A DNA stretch of 64,000 nucleotides. It comes from Methylobacterium oryzae (GTDB lineage: Bacteria > Pseudomonadota > Alphaproteobacteria > Rhizobiales > Beijerinckiaceae). Numbering within the stretch: the first letter of the stretch is position 1; the number at the start of each line of letters is the position of its first letter. The notes beneath the pieces were generated by a model. The model saw only the letters and a list, made by a program, of their open reading frames with translations, did no database searches and was not told the origin of the DNA. Both the position numbers and the translations under genes were made by a program. The stretch spans positions 392,913 through 456,912 of the forward strand of contig NZ_CP090350.1 of assembly GCF_021398735.1 (NCBI RefSeq), in the 5' to 3' direction. This document shows positions 9,637 to 18,340 of this stretch, one piece after another.

Positions 9637-9778
9637 TCCGAGACCAGCCCAGCAGCAATGCGCCCAACCCGGTCATTCATCAGCTTGAGACGGCCGCCTC
9701 GAAGCAGACGTGATTGTAGCTCAGCTCATGCATCTGGGATTAGGCGTTCCGCGAAGCGAGATCTAACGGCACGGAGGC

Positions 9779-9934
9779 ATGGCGGACCTCCCCGCAACGA
9801 ACGTGAAGCAGATCGTGCGGGAGGCCCGCGCGATGGTCGAATGCAGGGAGGCCGTGCTGGGACTCCGGGGCGCGACCACGCCGGTCAACGCACCGGCTAC
9901 TATCCCGTCGCAACACCGCCGGGAACAGCTCTAG
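9779..9934 (+). CDS. Small uncharacterised open frame, doubtful
   Basis: 51 codons from ATG 9779, reading MADLPATNVKQIVREARAMV and onwards. GGAGG lies only one base before the ATG, too close for a good ribosome site. Its end overlaps the convergent gene at 9931 by four bases. It is not a shadow of another gene, but no family is recognised. It could be a fragment left by the rearrangement that broke the integrase. Confidence 0.2.
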   Translation: MADLPATNVKQIVREARAMVECREAVLGLRGATTPVNAPATIPSQHRREQL

Positions 9935-10458
9935 CCCTTCGACGCGGGTGCCGGCGGTACGGGGAGAATGATCTCAGCGGCGACCTTCCAGTCCGTCCCG
10001 ATGCGCAGCCAATTGATGATCATGAGAAACGGTCTGGGCGTTCCGTCCTGTCCCGCGTACGAAACGGTGATGTTCATCGGCACGTAAGACTCCGCGACAT
10101 CGTACGTCAGTCCGACCACCTTGAGCTTCGAATAGTCTGGCTCGAGCACCACCGGACCGGAGCTGCCGATGTCATGCAGCTTCTGATCGATCGCCTCGTT
10201 GCCCCAATAGCCAGCCCAGTTTCCCTCGGCCGGGTTCGCGCTCTTCGCCACCAACAGCGTTGTCGGCGATTGCCAGAACATATCATGCAACGATTTGAAA
10301 TCGTGCTTGTTGGCCAGTTCCATCAGACGACTGAACTGCGCCCTGATTGCACCGAGGCTCGCAGAATCCAGAGGCTCCGCCTTGGCCTCAGAAGCTCCCG
10401 AGACAGCCGCGCTGAAAAGAACTGCGGCGGTGAAGCTGGCAAGACAGCGCTTGGACAT
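9931..10458 (-). CDS. Secreted NTF2/SnoaL-like protein
   Basis: 175 residues with a signal peptide (MSKRCLASFTAAVLFSAAVS) and a GAGAGGA ribosome site. The mature part has an NTF2-like cone pattern: helix AIRAQFSRLMELANKHDF, then strands with WLRIGTDWKVAAEIILPVP. The proline-rich tail is short. Function unknown; the family includes small-molecule binding and polyketide-cyclase-like folds. It is transcribed in the same direction as a DUF302 gene about 120 bases upstream. Confidence 0.7.
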   Translation of the reverse strand: MSKRCLASFTAAVLFSAAVSGASEAKAEPLDSASLGAIRAQFSRLMELANKHDFKSLHDMFWQSPTTLLVAKSANPAEGNWAGYWGNEAIDQKLHDIGSSGPVVLEPDYSKLKVVGLTYDVAESYVPMNITVSYAGQDGTPRPFLMIINWLRIGTDWKVAAEIILPVPPAPASKG

Positions 10459-10578
10459 GCCGAAAATTCCTCTCTATTTCGAGCCTGTCGGCCAGGACAG
10501 CCGAACGATCGACCATTCCTGCATTGCGGTCCCGCATCTCCGAGACGCCAGGGCCAGCAGCACCGTGATCAGACGGTC

Positions 10579-11073
10579 TTAGCCTGCACAGTCCCGCAGC
10601 AAGGCCGTAATCTTCGCATCGAGATCCCGGGCAACGGCGAGAGCTTCGGTGTTGCCATAGGGCAGCAGATAGCTCTCCATCCTGTCATAGGAGAGGTGCA
10701 CGCCATCGGGCCGCTCATCGATAAGGATCGTGACCGGAGCATAGGATCCCGCGTCGGGCACGTGCTTGACCATCTCTTTCATGATGAGGGGATTGCCCAC
10801 CAGAAAACGCACGCTCTTGGGTGCATCGGATTTGGATTCGCGCCGCAGAACGGCACCCAGATCGAATTCGGCAAAGAGCATGAAGCCCGTGCGGCCGAAT
10901 CCACGCTGCACGACACGCTCGAAATCGGACGCGGAGGTTGCAGCCTGCGACGCCCGAACGAATTGGTACCAGTCCGGCTGACCGACCGCGGATTTGAGCG
11001 CCGTCACGACAGCGTCGAAGGGTCTGGAGCTCAGAATTCTAAGCCGCTCGACCGAAATTTTATCCACATTCAT
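10579..11073 (-). CDS. DUF302-domain protein
   Basis: 164 residues without a signal peptide. The C-terminal 110 residues match the DUF302 pattern (GFMLFAEFDLGAVLRRE, KSVRFLVGNPLIMKEMVKH, APVTILIDERPDGVHLSYDRMES). DUF302 proteins are small alpha-beta domains, often in redox or heavy-metal stress settings, and no reaction is established. It could be co-transcribed with the NTF2-like gene (10458) and the alpha/beta hydrolase (11989); gaps of 120-150 bases make this uncertain. Confidence 0.75.
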   Translation of the reverse strand: MNVDKISVERLRILSSRPFDAVVTALKSAVGQPDWYQFVRASQAATSASDFERVVQRGFGRTGFMLFAEFDLGAVLRRESKSDAPKSVRFLVGNPLIMKEMVKHVPDAGSYAPVTILIDERPDGVHLSYDRMESYLLPYGNTEALAVARDLDAKITALLRDCAG

Positions 11074-11221
11074 TATCGCTCCCGCACGAAATACACTCGA
11101 TAGACCGCGCGACCGTTACGGAACGCCAGGACGATCACGCAATCGCCAGCGTGTTATTCAGACAGCACCTCTCTCGGCAGCCGCAGCCGCTCCCGACGCG
11201 GACGGGCCGGGAGCGGCCCTG

Positions 11222-11989
11222 TTACTTGGCGAGCGTGGCCTTCTCGATCGCCGCGGCGACTTCGTTCGCGTGAACGACGAGCGAGGCATGGCTGCCGGCA
11301 ACTTCCGTCGTCTGGGCCTTCATCGCGGCGGCGAACAGTTTCTGGACTTCCGGTGCGATTACTTTGTCCTTCGTGGTGATCACGTAGAATGTCGGCTTGT
11401 GGTGCCACGCGGCCGCGTCGACCGGCGCTTCGAACGCCGTGTGGCTCAACGGTAATTGATGGTCCGCCAACGACTGGGCGATCTGCGGGGGAAGGTCGGC
11501 CGCGACCGCTGAGGGAAAGACTTTGGGATCGATGTACAGATTACCTTTGTCGTCGGGATGTATCGCCGCAGCACCTTCCGTGGCCGGACCGCCCTTGGCG
11601 AGGGCCGCCAGCGATTGGCCCACGTCCGGCGCAAAAGCGGAGACGTAGACGAGCGCCGAGACCTTGGGATCGTTGCCGGCCTGCGTGATGACGACGCCAC
11701 CCCAGGAATGGCCGACGAGAACCGTCTTGCCTCTCTGCTTTGCCAGCGCCTGCTCGGTGGCCTCGACGTCGGCGGCAAGAGAAGTCAGCGGATTGTCAAC
11801 GCGCGTGACGTTGTAGCCCTTCTTCGTGAGAATATCGGCGACGGGCTTCCAGCTCGATGCATCGACAAACGCGCCATGGACAAGGACAATATTGTGAGTC
11901 GCCCCCTTGGGCAGCTCTGTGGCGCGGGCAGCGGCCAATGTCGTTGCAGACATCAGGGCTGCGGCCAGGGACAGAACAACACCTTGCAT
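11222..11989 (-). CDS. Exported alpha/beta hydrolase
   Basis: 255 residues from ATG 11989 behind GGAG. Signal peptide of about 23 residues (SLAAALMSATTLAAARA). Alpha/beta hydrolase fold: oxyanion motif LVHGAF, nucleophile elbow GHSWGG, and a C-terminal histidine in VAGSHASLVVH. One of four members of the same hydrolase subfamily in this window (also 20.7, 24.5 and 37.9 kb). Family members include esterases and salicylate- or pheophorbide-esterase-like enzymes; substrate unknown. An AraC regulator starts 209 bases away on the other strand and may control it. Confidence 0.85.
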   Translation of the reverse strand: MQGVVLSLAAALMSATTLAAARATELPKGATHNIVLVHGAFVDASSWKPVADILTKKGYNVTRVDNPLTSLAADVEATEQALAKQRGKTVLVGHSWGGVVITQAGNDPKVSALVYVSAFAPDVGQSLAALAKGGPATEGAAAIHPDDKGNLYIDPKVFPSAVAADLPPQIAQSLADHQLPLSHTAFEAPVDAAAWHHKPTFYVITTKDKVIAPEVQKLFAAAMKAQTTEVAGSHASLVVHANEVAAAIEKATLAK

Positions 11990-12198
11990 AACAACTCCTG
12001 CCGACGGGCGGATAAAGCGAGGTCGCGGATGTTCAAGCGCTGCGAATTGTCCACGTCCTGAACCTTGCGTCAGGAACGATGGACGATTGCACGATGCGTC
12101 AACGCCCTCGGTAGGACCTAATATGACGGCACCTCGAACGGTAGAGCTTGATCGTCCGCGTGTTGTGTCCGATCGTCCGGGACCTTATCGTCGCTGTT

Positions 12199-13143
12199 AT
12201 GGACGTCCTCGCCGAAGTACTCGACCGCGTGCGCCTGGGGGGGACCCTGCTGTTCCATTTCGAGCTCGGCCATCCCTGGAACCTGGCCCTCCCGCAACGC
12301 CCGTACGCGCTGTTCCATTACGTCAGCCATGGCTCGGCGACGCTCGCGCTTGATCAGGAGCGAGAATTCCACATGAGCGCGGGCGACCTTGTCGTAATCT
12401 CGCGTGGCGAGCCTCACGAATTCTATTCGGATCGCCGAGCGGAACCGTTCTCGATCACAGATCTGGATCGGTCGTCCGCGCATCACGGCATTGTTCGCCA
12501 TGGCGGCAGCGCCCCGCCCTGTTCCACGATGATTTGCGGCAAGTTCACCGTGGCACAGCCATCGCGGAGCAGCCTGTTGGAATTGCTTCCGCCCGTCCTC
12601 CACCTCAAGTCGACGGAGGAGGGTGCGTGGCTCGAACTGATCCTGCAGCGCATGGTGCGTGAGTCGGCGCAGCCGCGCCCCGGTCAGGACGTGGTCCTTT
12701 CCCGATTGACGGAGGTCCTCTTCGTCGAGGTGCTGCGAAGCTGGTCGACATCGCTGCGTCCCGGCGAAGGCGGCTGGCTCGGGGCGATCACGGACCCGCA
12801 TATCGGACCGGCGCTTCGATTGATCCACAAGCACTTGGATCGGTCCTGGACATTGGACGAGTTGGGACAGCAGGTCGGGCTCGGTCGCTCGGCGTTCTCG
12901 GCTCGCTTCACCAAGCTCGTCGGCCAATCGATGTACCGCTATCTGATCGCGCGACGGATGTCGGAAGCTGCCTTCTTGCTCGAGACGAGCGACCTGGGAA
13001 TTGCACGCATTGCGACCGGCGTCGGCTACAAGTCCGTCGCCGCGTTCTCAAAGCTTTTTCACCGGCATCATGGTCTATCACCTGGCCGTTACAGAGCGAC
13101 CCGACACGTCGAAGGGGATGCGCAGCCGGAGAACGGCCTGTAA
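12199..13143 (+). CDS. AraC-family transcriptional regulator with cupin-type sensor domain
   Basis: About 314 residues from ATG 12199; a longer frame from TTG 12148 is less likely, and neither start has a strong ribosome site. The N-terminal 190 residues match the cupin sensor of this AraC subgroup (HYVSHGSATLAL, SAGDLVVISRGEPHEF). The C-terminal pair of helix-turn-helices is clear (WTLDELGQQVGLGRSAFSAR; IARIATGVGYKSVAAFSKLF). Divergent from the secreted hydrolase at 11989, its probable target. Confidence 0.88.
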   Translation: MDVLAEVLDRVRLGGTLLFHFELGHPWNLALPQRPYALFHYVSHGSATLALDQEREFHMSAGDLVVISRGEPHEFYSDRRAEPFSITDLDRSSAHHGIVRHGGSAPPCSTMICGKFTVAQPSRSSLLELLPPVLHLKSTEEGAWLELILQRMVRESAQPRPGQDVVLSRLTEVLFVEVLRSWSTSLRPGEGGWLGAITDPHIGPALRLIHKHLDRSWTLDELGQQVGLGRSAFSARFTKLVGQSMYRYLIARRMSEAAFLLETSDLGIARIATGVGYKSVAAFSKLFHRHHGLSPGRYRATRHVEGDAQPENGL

Positions 13144-13322
13144 CGCCGGTACTTCGACCGGCCGAAGTCCGGGCCAGGCGGAGCAGGCCGGTCCCGCATC
13201 GGCGGCGCTTCCCCGGAGCGGTGGAGCGCCTGGCGTGACGAGAGCCGCAACCAGCCTGCCCGGGTGACCCGATCCACCTCGGTCATCCGCGCCACCGGTG
13301 TCGGGTGGGAGGCAAGCTGCGG

Positions 13323-14399
13323 TCAGATCCGCGTCAGCCGCGAGGCCAGATGCCCGAGCGCCGGCGCGGAGGCGACTGCGCGCACCAGCTGCCTGGCGGC
13401 TTTGGGGGTCTCCGCCGCGCGCCAGAGCCATCCGGCCAGAGTGATCGGGACGGACGACCTTCGCGAGAACGATCGCTGAAAGCGTTCGGCCGGCTCGCCG
13501 CGCACGATCGCGGTGGCCGCGGCTAAGCCGCTGCACAGCGCAATGGCGATTCCTTCGCCCGCGAGAGACGGGATGACTCCGGCCTGATCCCCGATCCGGT
13601 AGAGGTTCGCCGGTCCGGCACCCGCGCGCCAGCCGTAGGGTACGTTCGCGACCGCTTGGGCGCGCCCGAGCGTCGCCGCGGCCAAGCGCAGACCGAGGGC
13701 GGGCGATTCCTCCGCGACAGCCTGGAGGAACCGATCCGGTCCGCCGTCGACCTCGCTGAGGCGGCTTCGTCGGACGGCGAGGCAGAGGTTGGCACTGCCA
13801 TCCTCCTGGATGACCAATCCGGCATATCCGCCGCGGAACAGGTGCAGCTCCACCCGGTCGGAGAGCAACGTCGCGAGCGCCCGGCTCGCACCCAGGCGCC
13901 AGCGCAGCCCGACCGCGGCGTCCCCGTCCGGACGCGGGCGCAAGACACCGCGCAGATCATGCTTGCCGGTCGCGAGGATCGTGCAGGGCGGGTGGATCTC
14001 GCCCCCGTCGACAAGACGCACCCGGCCCTCCGCCAGGGCCCGCGCCCCGATCCCGGTCTCGATCGCCGCGCCCGCCGCCCGTGCGCGCGCGCGCAGGGCC
14101 TCGTCGAGGACGCGGCGCGAGAGGGCGACGGCAGGTGCGGGCAGCCGAGCTTCGGCTCCGTCCTGCCCCGAGAACAACGCCAGCGCCCCGACACGATGAG
14201 CGCCAAGGGAAACGGGATCGACGCCCAGATCGATCAGGCGCCGGGTCGTCGTCCAGCTCAGGAAGCCGCCGCACAGAGCATCCTGCGCTTCGGGATTACG
14301 TTCAATCAGCAATGGCCGCAGGCCCGCCCGGGCAAGTCCGATGGCGGCGGCGGCACCGGCCGGGCCGCCCCCGATGATCAGCGGAGGCGCTCGATGCAT
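13323..14399 (-). CDS. FAD-dependent oxidoreductase of the polyketide locus
   Basis: 358 residues from ATG 14399, overlapping the end of the methyltransferase by 22 bases, so translation is probably coupled. N-terminal dinucleotide fold LIIGGGPAGAAAAIGLARAG and the C-terminal FAD motif RIGDQAGVIPSLAGEGIA identify a geranylgeranyl-reductase/aromatic-hydroxylase-like flavoprotein. Last gene of the type III PKS operon. By analogy with operons pairing a type III PKS, methyltransferase and flavin hydroxylase (srsABC in Streptomyces), it likely oxidises or reduces the polyketide product. Confidence 0.85.
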   Translation of the reverse strand: MHRAPPLIIGGGPAGAAAAIGLARAGLRPLLIERNPEAQDALCGGFLSWTTTRRLIDLGVDPVSLGAHRVGALALFSGQDGAEARLPAPAVALSRRVLDEALRARARAAGAAIETGIGARALAEGRVRLVDGGEIHPPCTILATGKHDLRGVLRPRPDGDAAVGLRWRLGASRALATLLSDRVELHLFRGGYAGLVIQEDGSANLCLAVRRSRLSEVDGGPDRFLQAVAEESPALGLRLAAATLGRAQAVANVPYGWRAGAGPANLYRIGDQAGVIPSLAGEGIAIALCSGLAAATAIVRGEPAERFQRSFSRRSSVPITLAGWLWRAAETPKAARQLVRAVASAPALGHLASRLTRI

Positions 14400-15196
14400 A
14401 GCCGGAACGGGAACCAACGGGTGACAGAGGCTTCGGCGATTCCGGCCTCGGCCAGGACCGGCGGCCATTCCGCCGGCCGGTATGCGCGCGCGATCGAGAG
14501 GGTGCCGTCCTCGCGGACGATCCGATGCCATCCCATGGCCCGAGCCAGGATCGGAAAGCCCGCATAGGGCAGGGCGTGGCGATGCAGGTCGTTGATCAGC
14601 CAGCCGACACGCGCCTCGCGCTCCATGAAGCGAAGGAACGCCAGCAGTTCCGCGTGGTCCATGTGGTGCGCGACGAGGCTCGACACGATAACATCCCAGC
14701 CCTGTCCGGCGAGGTCCGCGTAGGCGCCGGTCCGGTACTCGATGCGGAGCGCGCGGTCGGTTGCCGCCCGGGCGACCGGCGCCGAACGGGGGTTGATGTC
14801 GATCCCGAACAACTCCACGGGCACGCCCTCCCTGGCCGCCCAGCGCGCGATCCGACGCAGCATGTCGCCCTGCCCGAAACCGACGTCGAGGAGCCTGAGG
14901 CGCCCGGCGCGCCGGGCCGCCCGCCTCAGGAAAGCCAAGGTTGGCCGCGCCGCCAGCGTCCATCGGTTGACGCGCGCGAGGTCGGCAAGGAGCGCGGCGT
15001 ATGCGGCCTCGGGCAGATCCGGAGCATCCATCTGTTCTTGGTCCGAAGCCCGGACGGCCAGCGAGCGAGGGCGCGCGGGCTCGTGCCGCCCGGCGGTTCC
15101 AGAGGGCCCGGAACCCTGCGGAGCCGGTGCTCTGTCGGGGCTCCGCGTCGGCGGCTCCGGCCATCGCTCGATCCCGGTGTCAGTCGTCGTTGGCAT
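14378..15196 (-). CDS. SAM-dependent methyltransferase of the polyketide locus
   Basis: 272 residues from ATG 15196, chosen for the GGAGAGG site 7 bases upstream; the ATG at 15220 lacks one and an internal ATG near MDAPDLPEAAYAALL is also possible. Class I methyltransferase motif I LLDVGFGQGDMLRRIA, acidic loop FGIDINPRS, and motif IV-like WDVIVSSLVAHHMDH are visible. The proline/arginine-rich first 60 residues look disordered. Lies 170 bases after the synthase and overlaps the flavoprotein; predicted to methylate the polyketide. Confidence 0.85.
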   Translation of the reverse strand: MPTTTDTGIERWPEPPTRSPDRAPAPQGSGPSGTAGRHEPARPRSLAVRASDQEQMDAPDLPEAAYAALLADLARVNRWTLAARPTLAFLRRAARRAGRLRLLDVGFGQGDMLRRIARWAAREGVPVELFGIDINPRSAPVARAATDRALRIEYRTGAYADLAGQGWDVIVSSLVAHHMDHAELLAFLRFMEREARVGWLINDLHRHALPYAGFPILARAMGWHRIVREDGTLSIARAYRPAEWPPVLAEAGIAEASVTRWFPFRLCIERLR

Positions 15197-15368
15197 CGAA
15201 CACCTCTCCCGCGTCGACATCGAAGGACGCCTCGCGCACCGGAACGCCCGCGACCTGCGTCGGGAGACGGGCGGAATCCGGGCGCCGACATCCCGCCCGG
15301 TATTGCAACGTCTTCGAATGACGGCCGGCGAGCCCGGGATGCCGGACCCGGGCGCCGGGAGCGCGGAG

Positions 15369-16442
15369 CTAGGCCGCCTTTTGGAACATCATCGTTTCGG
15401 CGACGAGGCCCGGGCCGAACGCCATCGCACAACCGACCTCACCCGCCTTCGCCTGATCCATGAGCGCGGCGAGCACGAACATGACGGTCGCCGACGACAT
15501 GTTGCCGAACCGACGCAAGATATCGCGCGAGACCGCCAACGCGCTGGGCGGCAGCGCGAAGGCGCGCTCCACGGCGTCGAGCACGGTTCGGCCGCCCGGA
15601 TGGACGGCCCAGGCGCCGACGTCCGGAATCCGATGTCCCGCCAGGAACTCGTCCGCGCGACCGCTGATCCCTTCCTGCACTGCCGCGGGCAGGCGGCCCG
15701 ACAGGACCATGTCGAACCCGGATTCGCGGATATGCCAGGTCAGGAGCTGTCGCGTGTCGGGCGTGAGCAGGGCGTTGAACGCGTCGAGCCTCAGCCCCGT
15801 CGGATCGGCGGAGACGATACTGGCAGCGCACCCGTCCGCGAAGAGGAGGAATGTCAGGATCTGCTCGAGATCAGAGGTCTCCTGCAGGTGCAGCGTGCAG
15901 AGCTCGATGCTCAGCACCAGGACCCGGGCCTGCGGCTCCGAACGAACGATGTGCCGCGCGATCTTCAGGGCGTTGATCGCGGCGTAGCAGCCCATGAAGC
16001 CGACCATCGTCCGCTCGACCGACCCCCTGAGACCGCAGCGCTCGATGATGTCGATGTCCAGCCCCGGTGCCGAGAAGCCGGTGCAACTCGACACCACGAG
16101 ATGAGTGATGCGGTCCCGCTGATCGCCGAGTTGGAGTTTCTCGACCGCACGCGTCGCGAGCGCAGGGGCGTGCTCCTCGTAGAGTCGCATGCGGGCCGCG
16201 GTCGTCGGGAAGCTCCCGGGTCGGTAGAGGCCGTCGGCATCCACGGCGTCGTGGCCCGGGTCGAGCCCGGGCGCGAGGCAGGAATACCGATGCTCGATCC
16301 CGCTGCGCTCCACCATGCGGTCCAGGATGCGCAGCTTGTGCCGGTCGTCGGCGAGCTGAGATCGGGCGAAGGCCGCGAAGGCCGCGTGGACGTCGTGGGG
16401 CGGGACGGCCGTCTCGATGCGGTTGAGGTAGGCTTCCGTCAT
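15369..16442 (-). CDS. Type III polyketide synthase (chalcone/stilbene synthase family)
   Basis: 357 residues. The Cys-His-Asn triad is in place: Cys152 in FMGCYAAINAL, His281 in VHPGG and Asn314 in GNMSSAT; the C-terminal GFGPG-like loop reads AFGPGLVAE. Such homodimeric enzymes condense a starter acyl-CoA with malonyl-CoA units to pyrones, resorcinols or phloroglucinols; the starter cannot be read. The start overlaps the stop of the upstream MFS exporter by four bases (ATGA), so the two are translationally coupled. The methyltransferase and flavoprotein genes follow. Confidence 0.93.
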   Translation of the reverse strand: MTEAYLNRIETAVPPHDVHAAFAAFARSQLADDRHKLRILDRMVERSGIEHRYSCLAPGLDPGHDAVDADGLYRPGSFPTTAARMRLYEEHAPALATRAVEKLQLGDQRDRITHLVVSSCTGFSAPGLDIDIIERCGLRGSVERTMVGFMGCYAAINALKIARHIVRSEPQARVLVLSIELCTLHLQETSDLEQILTFLLFADGCAASIVSADPTGLRLDAFNALLTPDTRQLLTWHIRESGFDMVLSGRLPAAVQEGISGRADEFLAGHRIPDVGAWAVHPGGRTVLDAVERAFALPPSALAVSRDILRRFGNMSSATVMFVLAALMDQAKAGEVGCAMAFGPGLVAETMMFQKAA

Positions 16443-18115
16443 GGCTTCGGCTCCAGGCTCGGCTCGGCGCGTCTGCGAACGAGCAGCAGGGCGGCAATCG
16501 CGACCACGTTGAGGGTCCCGACGAGCATCCAGGCATCGCCGATCGAAGCGGTCAGGGCCGCCTTCTCGATGAGCGGCGCGACGAGGGCGCGCGTCGCTTC
16601 GCTGTCCGGCTTGCCCGACTGGGCCGCGAAAACGGCCGGCGGGATGCCAACAAGTTTCGCGGCGTCGAGATCGCCGGACGCGAGTCGCGCGACGAGATCG
16701 GATACGTGGCCGGGGATCCGCCCGTAGATCACGGTGTCGATCAGCGAGAGGCCGACGGCACCGCCGAGATTTCGCATGAGGTTGAACAGCCCGCTGGCAT
16801 CCGGAACGCTCTCGGTCGCCAGATGACCCAGCGCCAACCGTGTCGGCGCCAGCAGGCAGAACATGATGGCGAGCCCGCGTACGATCTGCGGGACGACCAG
16901 CGCGCCAGGATCCATCGAGGCCGTCTGGGTCGTGCTCAGGAACGAGCCGACCGCGAACAGACCGAATCCGAGGACGGCGAGCACGGTCGCGTCGACGCGC
17001 TCGTCCAGGGCGACGGCGAGTGGAGACGCGGCGAGTTGCGCCAGGCCGGTGACGAGCATGATCTCGCCGATCGCGAGCGGCCTGCGTCCCTGCACGTAGC
17101 CGAGGAAGACCGGCATGAGGTAGACGCAACCGTAAAGGCCCACCCCGCACGCGAAGCTGAGTGCCGAGCCCACGGCGAAGCGGCGATCCGCGAACATCCG
17201 GAGCTCGACGAGCGGATGGGCCGCCGCCAGGGTACGGCGGACGAACACGAGCGCGGCCACCGTGCTCGCGCCGAGATGTGCGACGGCTGCAGGCGCCACC
17301 CAGCCGGATTCCGGGGCCGCCTTGAGGCCGAGCTCCAGATTGCACAGGGCGACGGCCAGGAGCCCTAGGGCTGTCACATCGAGTTCGCCGAGCCGTCCGC
17401 GCCGCCGGTCACGCGGCAGCAGCCAGTACCCGCCGATGGCCGAGACGAGACCGGCGGGCACGTTGATCAGGAACAGCCAATGCCAGGTCGCCGTCTCAGT
17501 GATCCAGCCGCCGACGACGGGGCCGGCGGTCGGGGCGAGGACGGCGAGCGTTCCCGCGACGGCCGTGGCGATGCCCTGGCGGTTCGGCGGGAACAGCAGG
17601 AAGACGGCTGAAAACACGGTCGGGATCAACGCGCCCCCGGACGCGCCCTGGAGCGCGCGCCAGACGATGAGCGAGGCAAAGCCGCCGCTCGCGGCACAAC
17701 CGCACGACGCGAACGTGAACAGGGTCACCGATGTCACGAAGAGCCGGCGCATGCTCGCCAGGCGCGTGAGGGGACCCGTGAGCGGAATGACGAGCACCTC
17801 GGCGGTAAGATACGCCGTCTGGACCCAGCTGACCCGGTCCGGCGGGATCCCGAGACCCGTCTGGATCCGCGGAAGGGATGTCGCGACGATCTGGATGTCC
17901 AGGATGGCGATGAACATGCCGACGCACAGGATGGCGAAGCCGGCCCATGTTCGGGGCCCGGCGGTCGGCGCAGGCGCACTGGCCCCACCCCGGTCCGTTG
18001 GAGCCGGTCGATCGGCGGCGTCCGCGACGTCGCGGACGATCGGAACGGCAGCCCGGGCCGCGTGCTGGATATCGGGCATCCGCGAGCGAACGGCACCGAC
18101 GGGACGCGGCGCCAT
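16439..18115 (-). CDS. DHA2/EmrB-type MFS drug or metabolite exporter
   Basis: 558 residues; M13 (18079) is an alternative start and neither has a strong ribosome site. The cytoplasmic N-terminal tail of about 55 residues is low-complexity. The rest fits 14 transmembrane segments, with DHA2 features (DIQIVATSLPRIQTGLG in helix 1, LAPTAGPVVGGWI motif C, RALQGASGGALIP). First gene of the PKS operon, hence a likely exporter of the polyketide product or a self-resistance pump. Confidence 0.9.
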   Translation of the reverse strand: MAPRPVGAVRSRMPDIQHAARAAVPIVRDVADAADRPAPTDRGGASAPAPTAGPRTWAGFAILCVGMFIAILDIQIVATSLPRIQTGLGIPPDRVSWVQTAYLTAEVLVIPLTGPLTRLASMRRLFVTSVTLFTFASCGCAASGGFASLIVWRALQGASGGALIPTVFSAVFLLFPPNRQGIATAVAGTLAVLAPTAGPVVGGWITETATWHWLFLINVPAGLVSAIGGYWLLPRDRRRGRLGELDVTALGLLAVALCNLELGLKAAPESGWVAPAAVAHLGASTVAALVFVRRTLAAAHPLVELRMFADRRFAVGSALSFACGVGLYGCVYLMPVFLGYVQGRRPLAIGEIMLVTGLAQLAASPLAVALDERVDATVLAVLGFGLFAVGSFLSTTQTASMDPGALVVPQIVRGLAIMFCLLAPTRLALGHLATESVPDASGLFNLMRNLGGAVGLSLIDTVIYGRIPGHVSDLVARLASGDLDAAKLVGIPPAVFAAQSGKPDSEATRALVAPLIEKAALTASIGDAWMLVGTLNVVAIAALLLVRRRAEPSLEPKP

Positions 18116-18340
18116 TTCAGGGGCGTCCAGCCGCGGGCAGGCGGCCCGCCGGCGTCACGGCGTCCGAAATCACGGCGATCCTCATGTGACCCCTCTGAGC
18201 GACAGACCGTCCGCCGGCTCGCGGTCCATAGATCAGTTCGTGGCCCCCGGCGTCATCCTGTGAAATCTGACAGGCTTACGTCGGGCGGGGCGGGCCTAAG
18301 CCTTCGAAGCCGGGCCACCGGGTCCGCTGGGGGGATCGCC

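Noticed and set aside
9711..9760. tRNA-like phrase (GTAGCTCAGC) near an integrase remnant
   Set aside because: No acceptor stem, anticodon arm or T-arm consensus can be formed around it, so not called a tRNA or attachment site.
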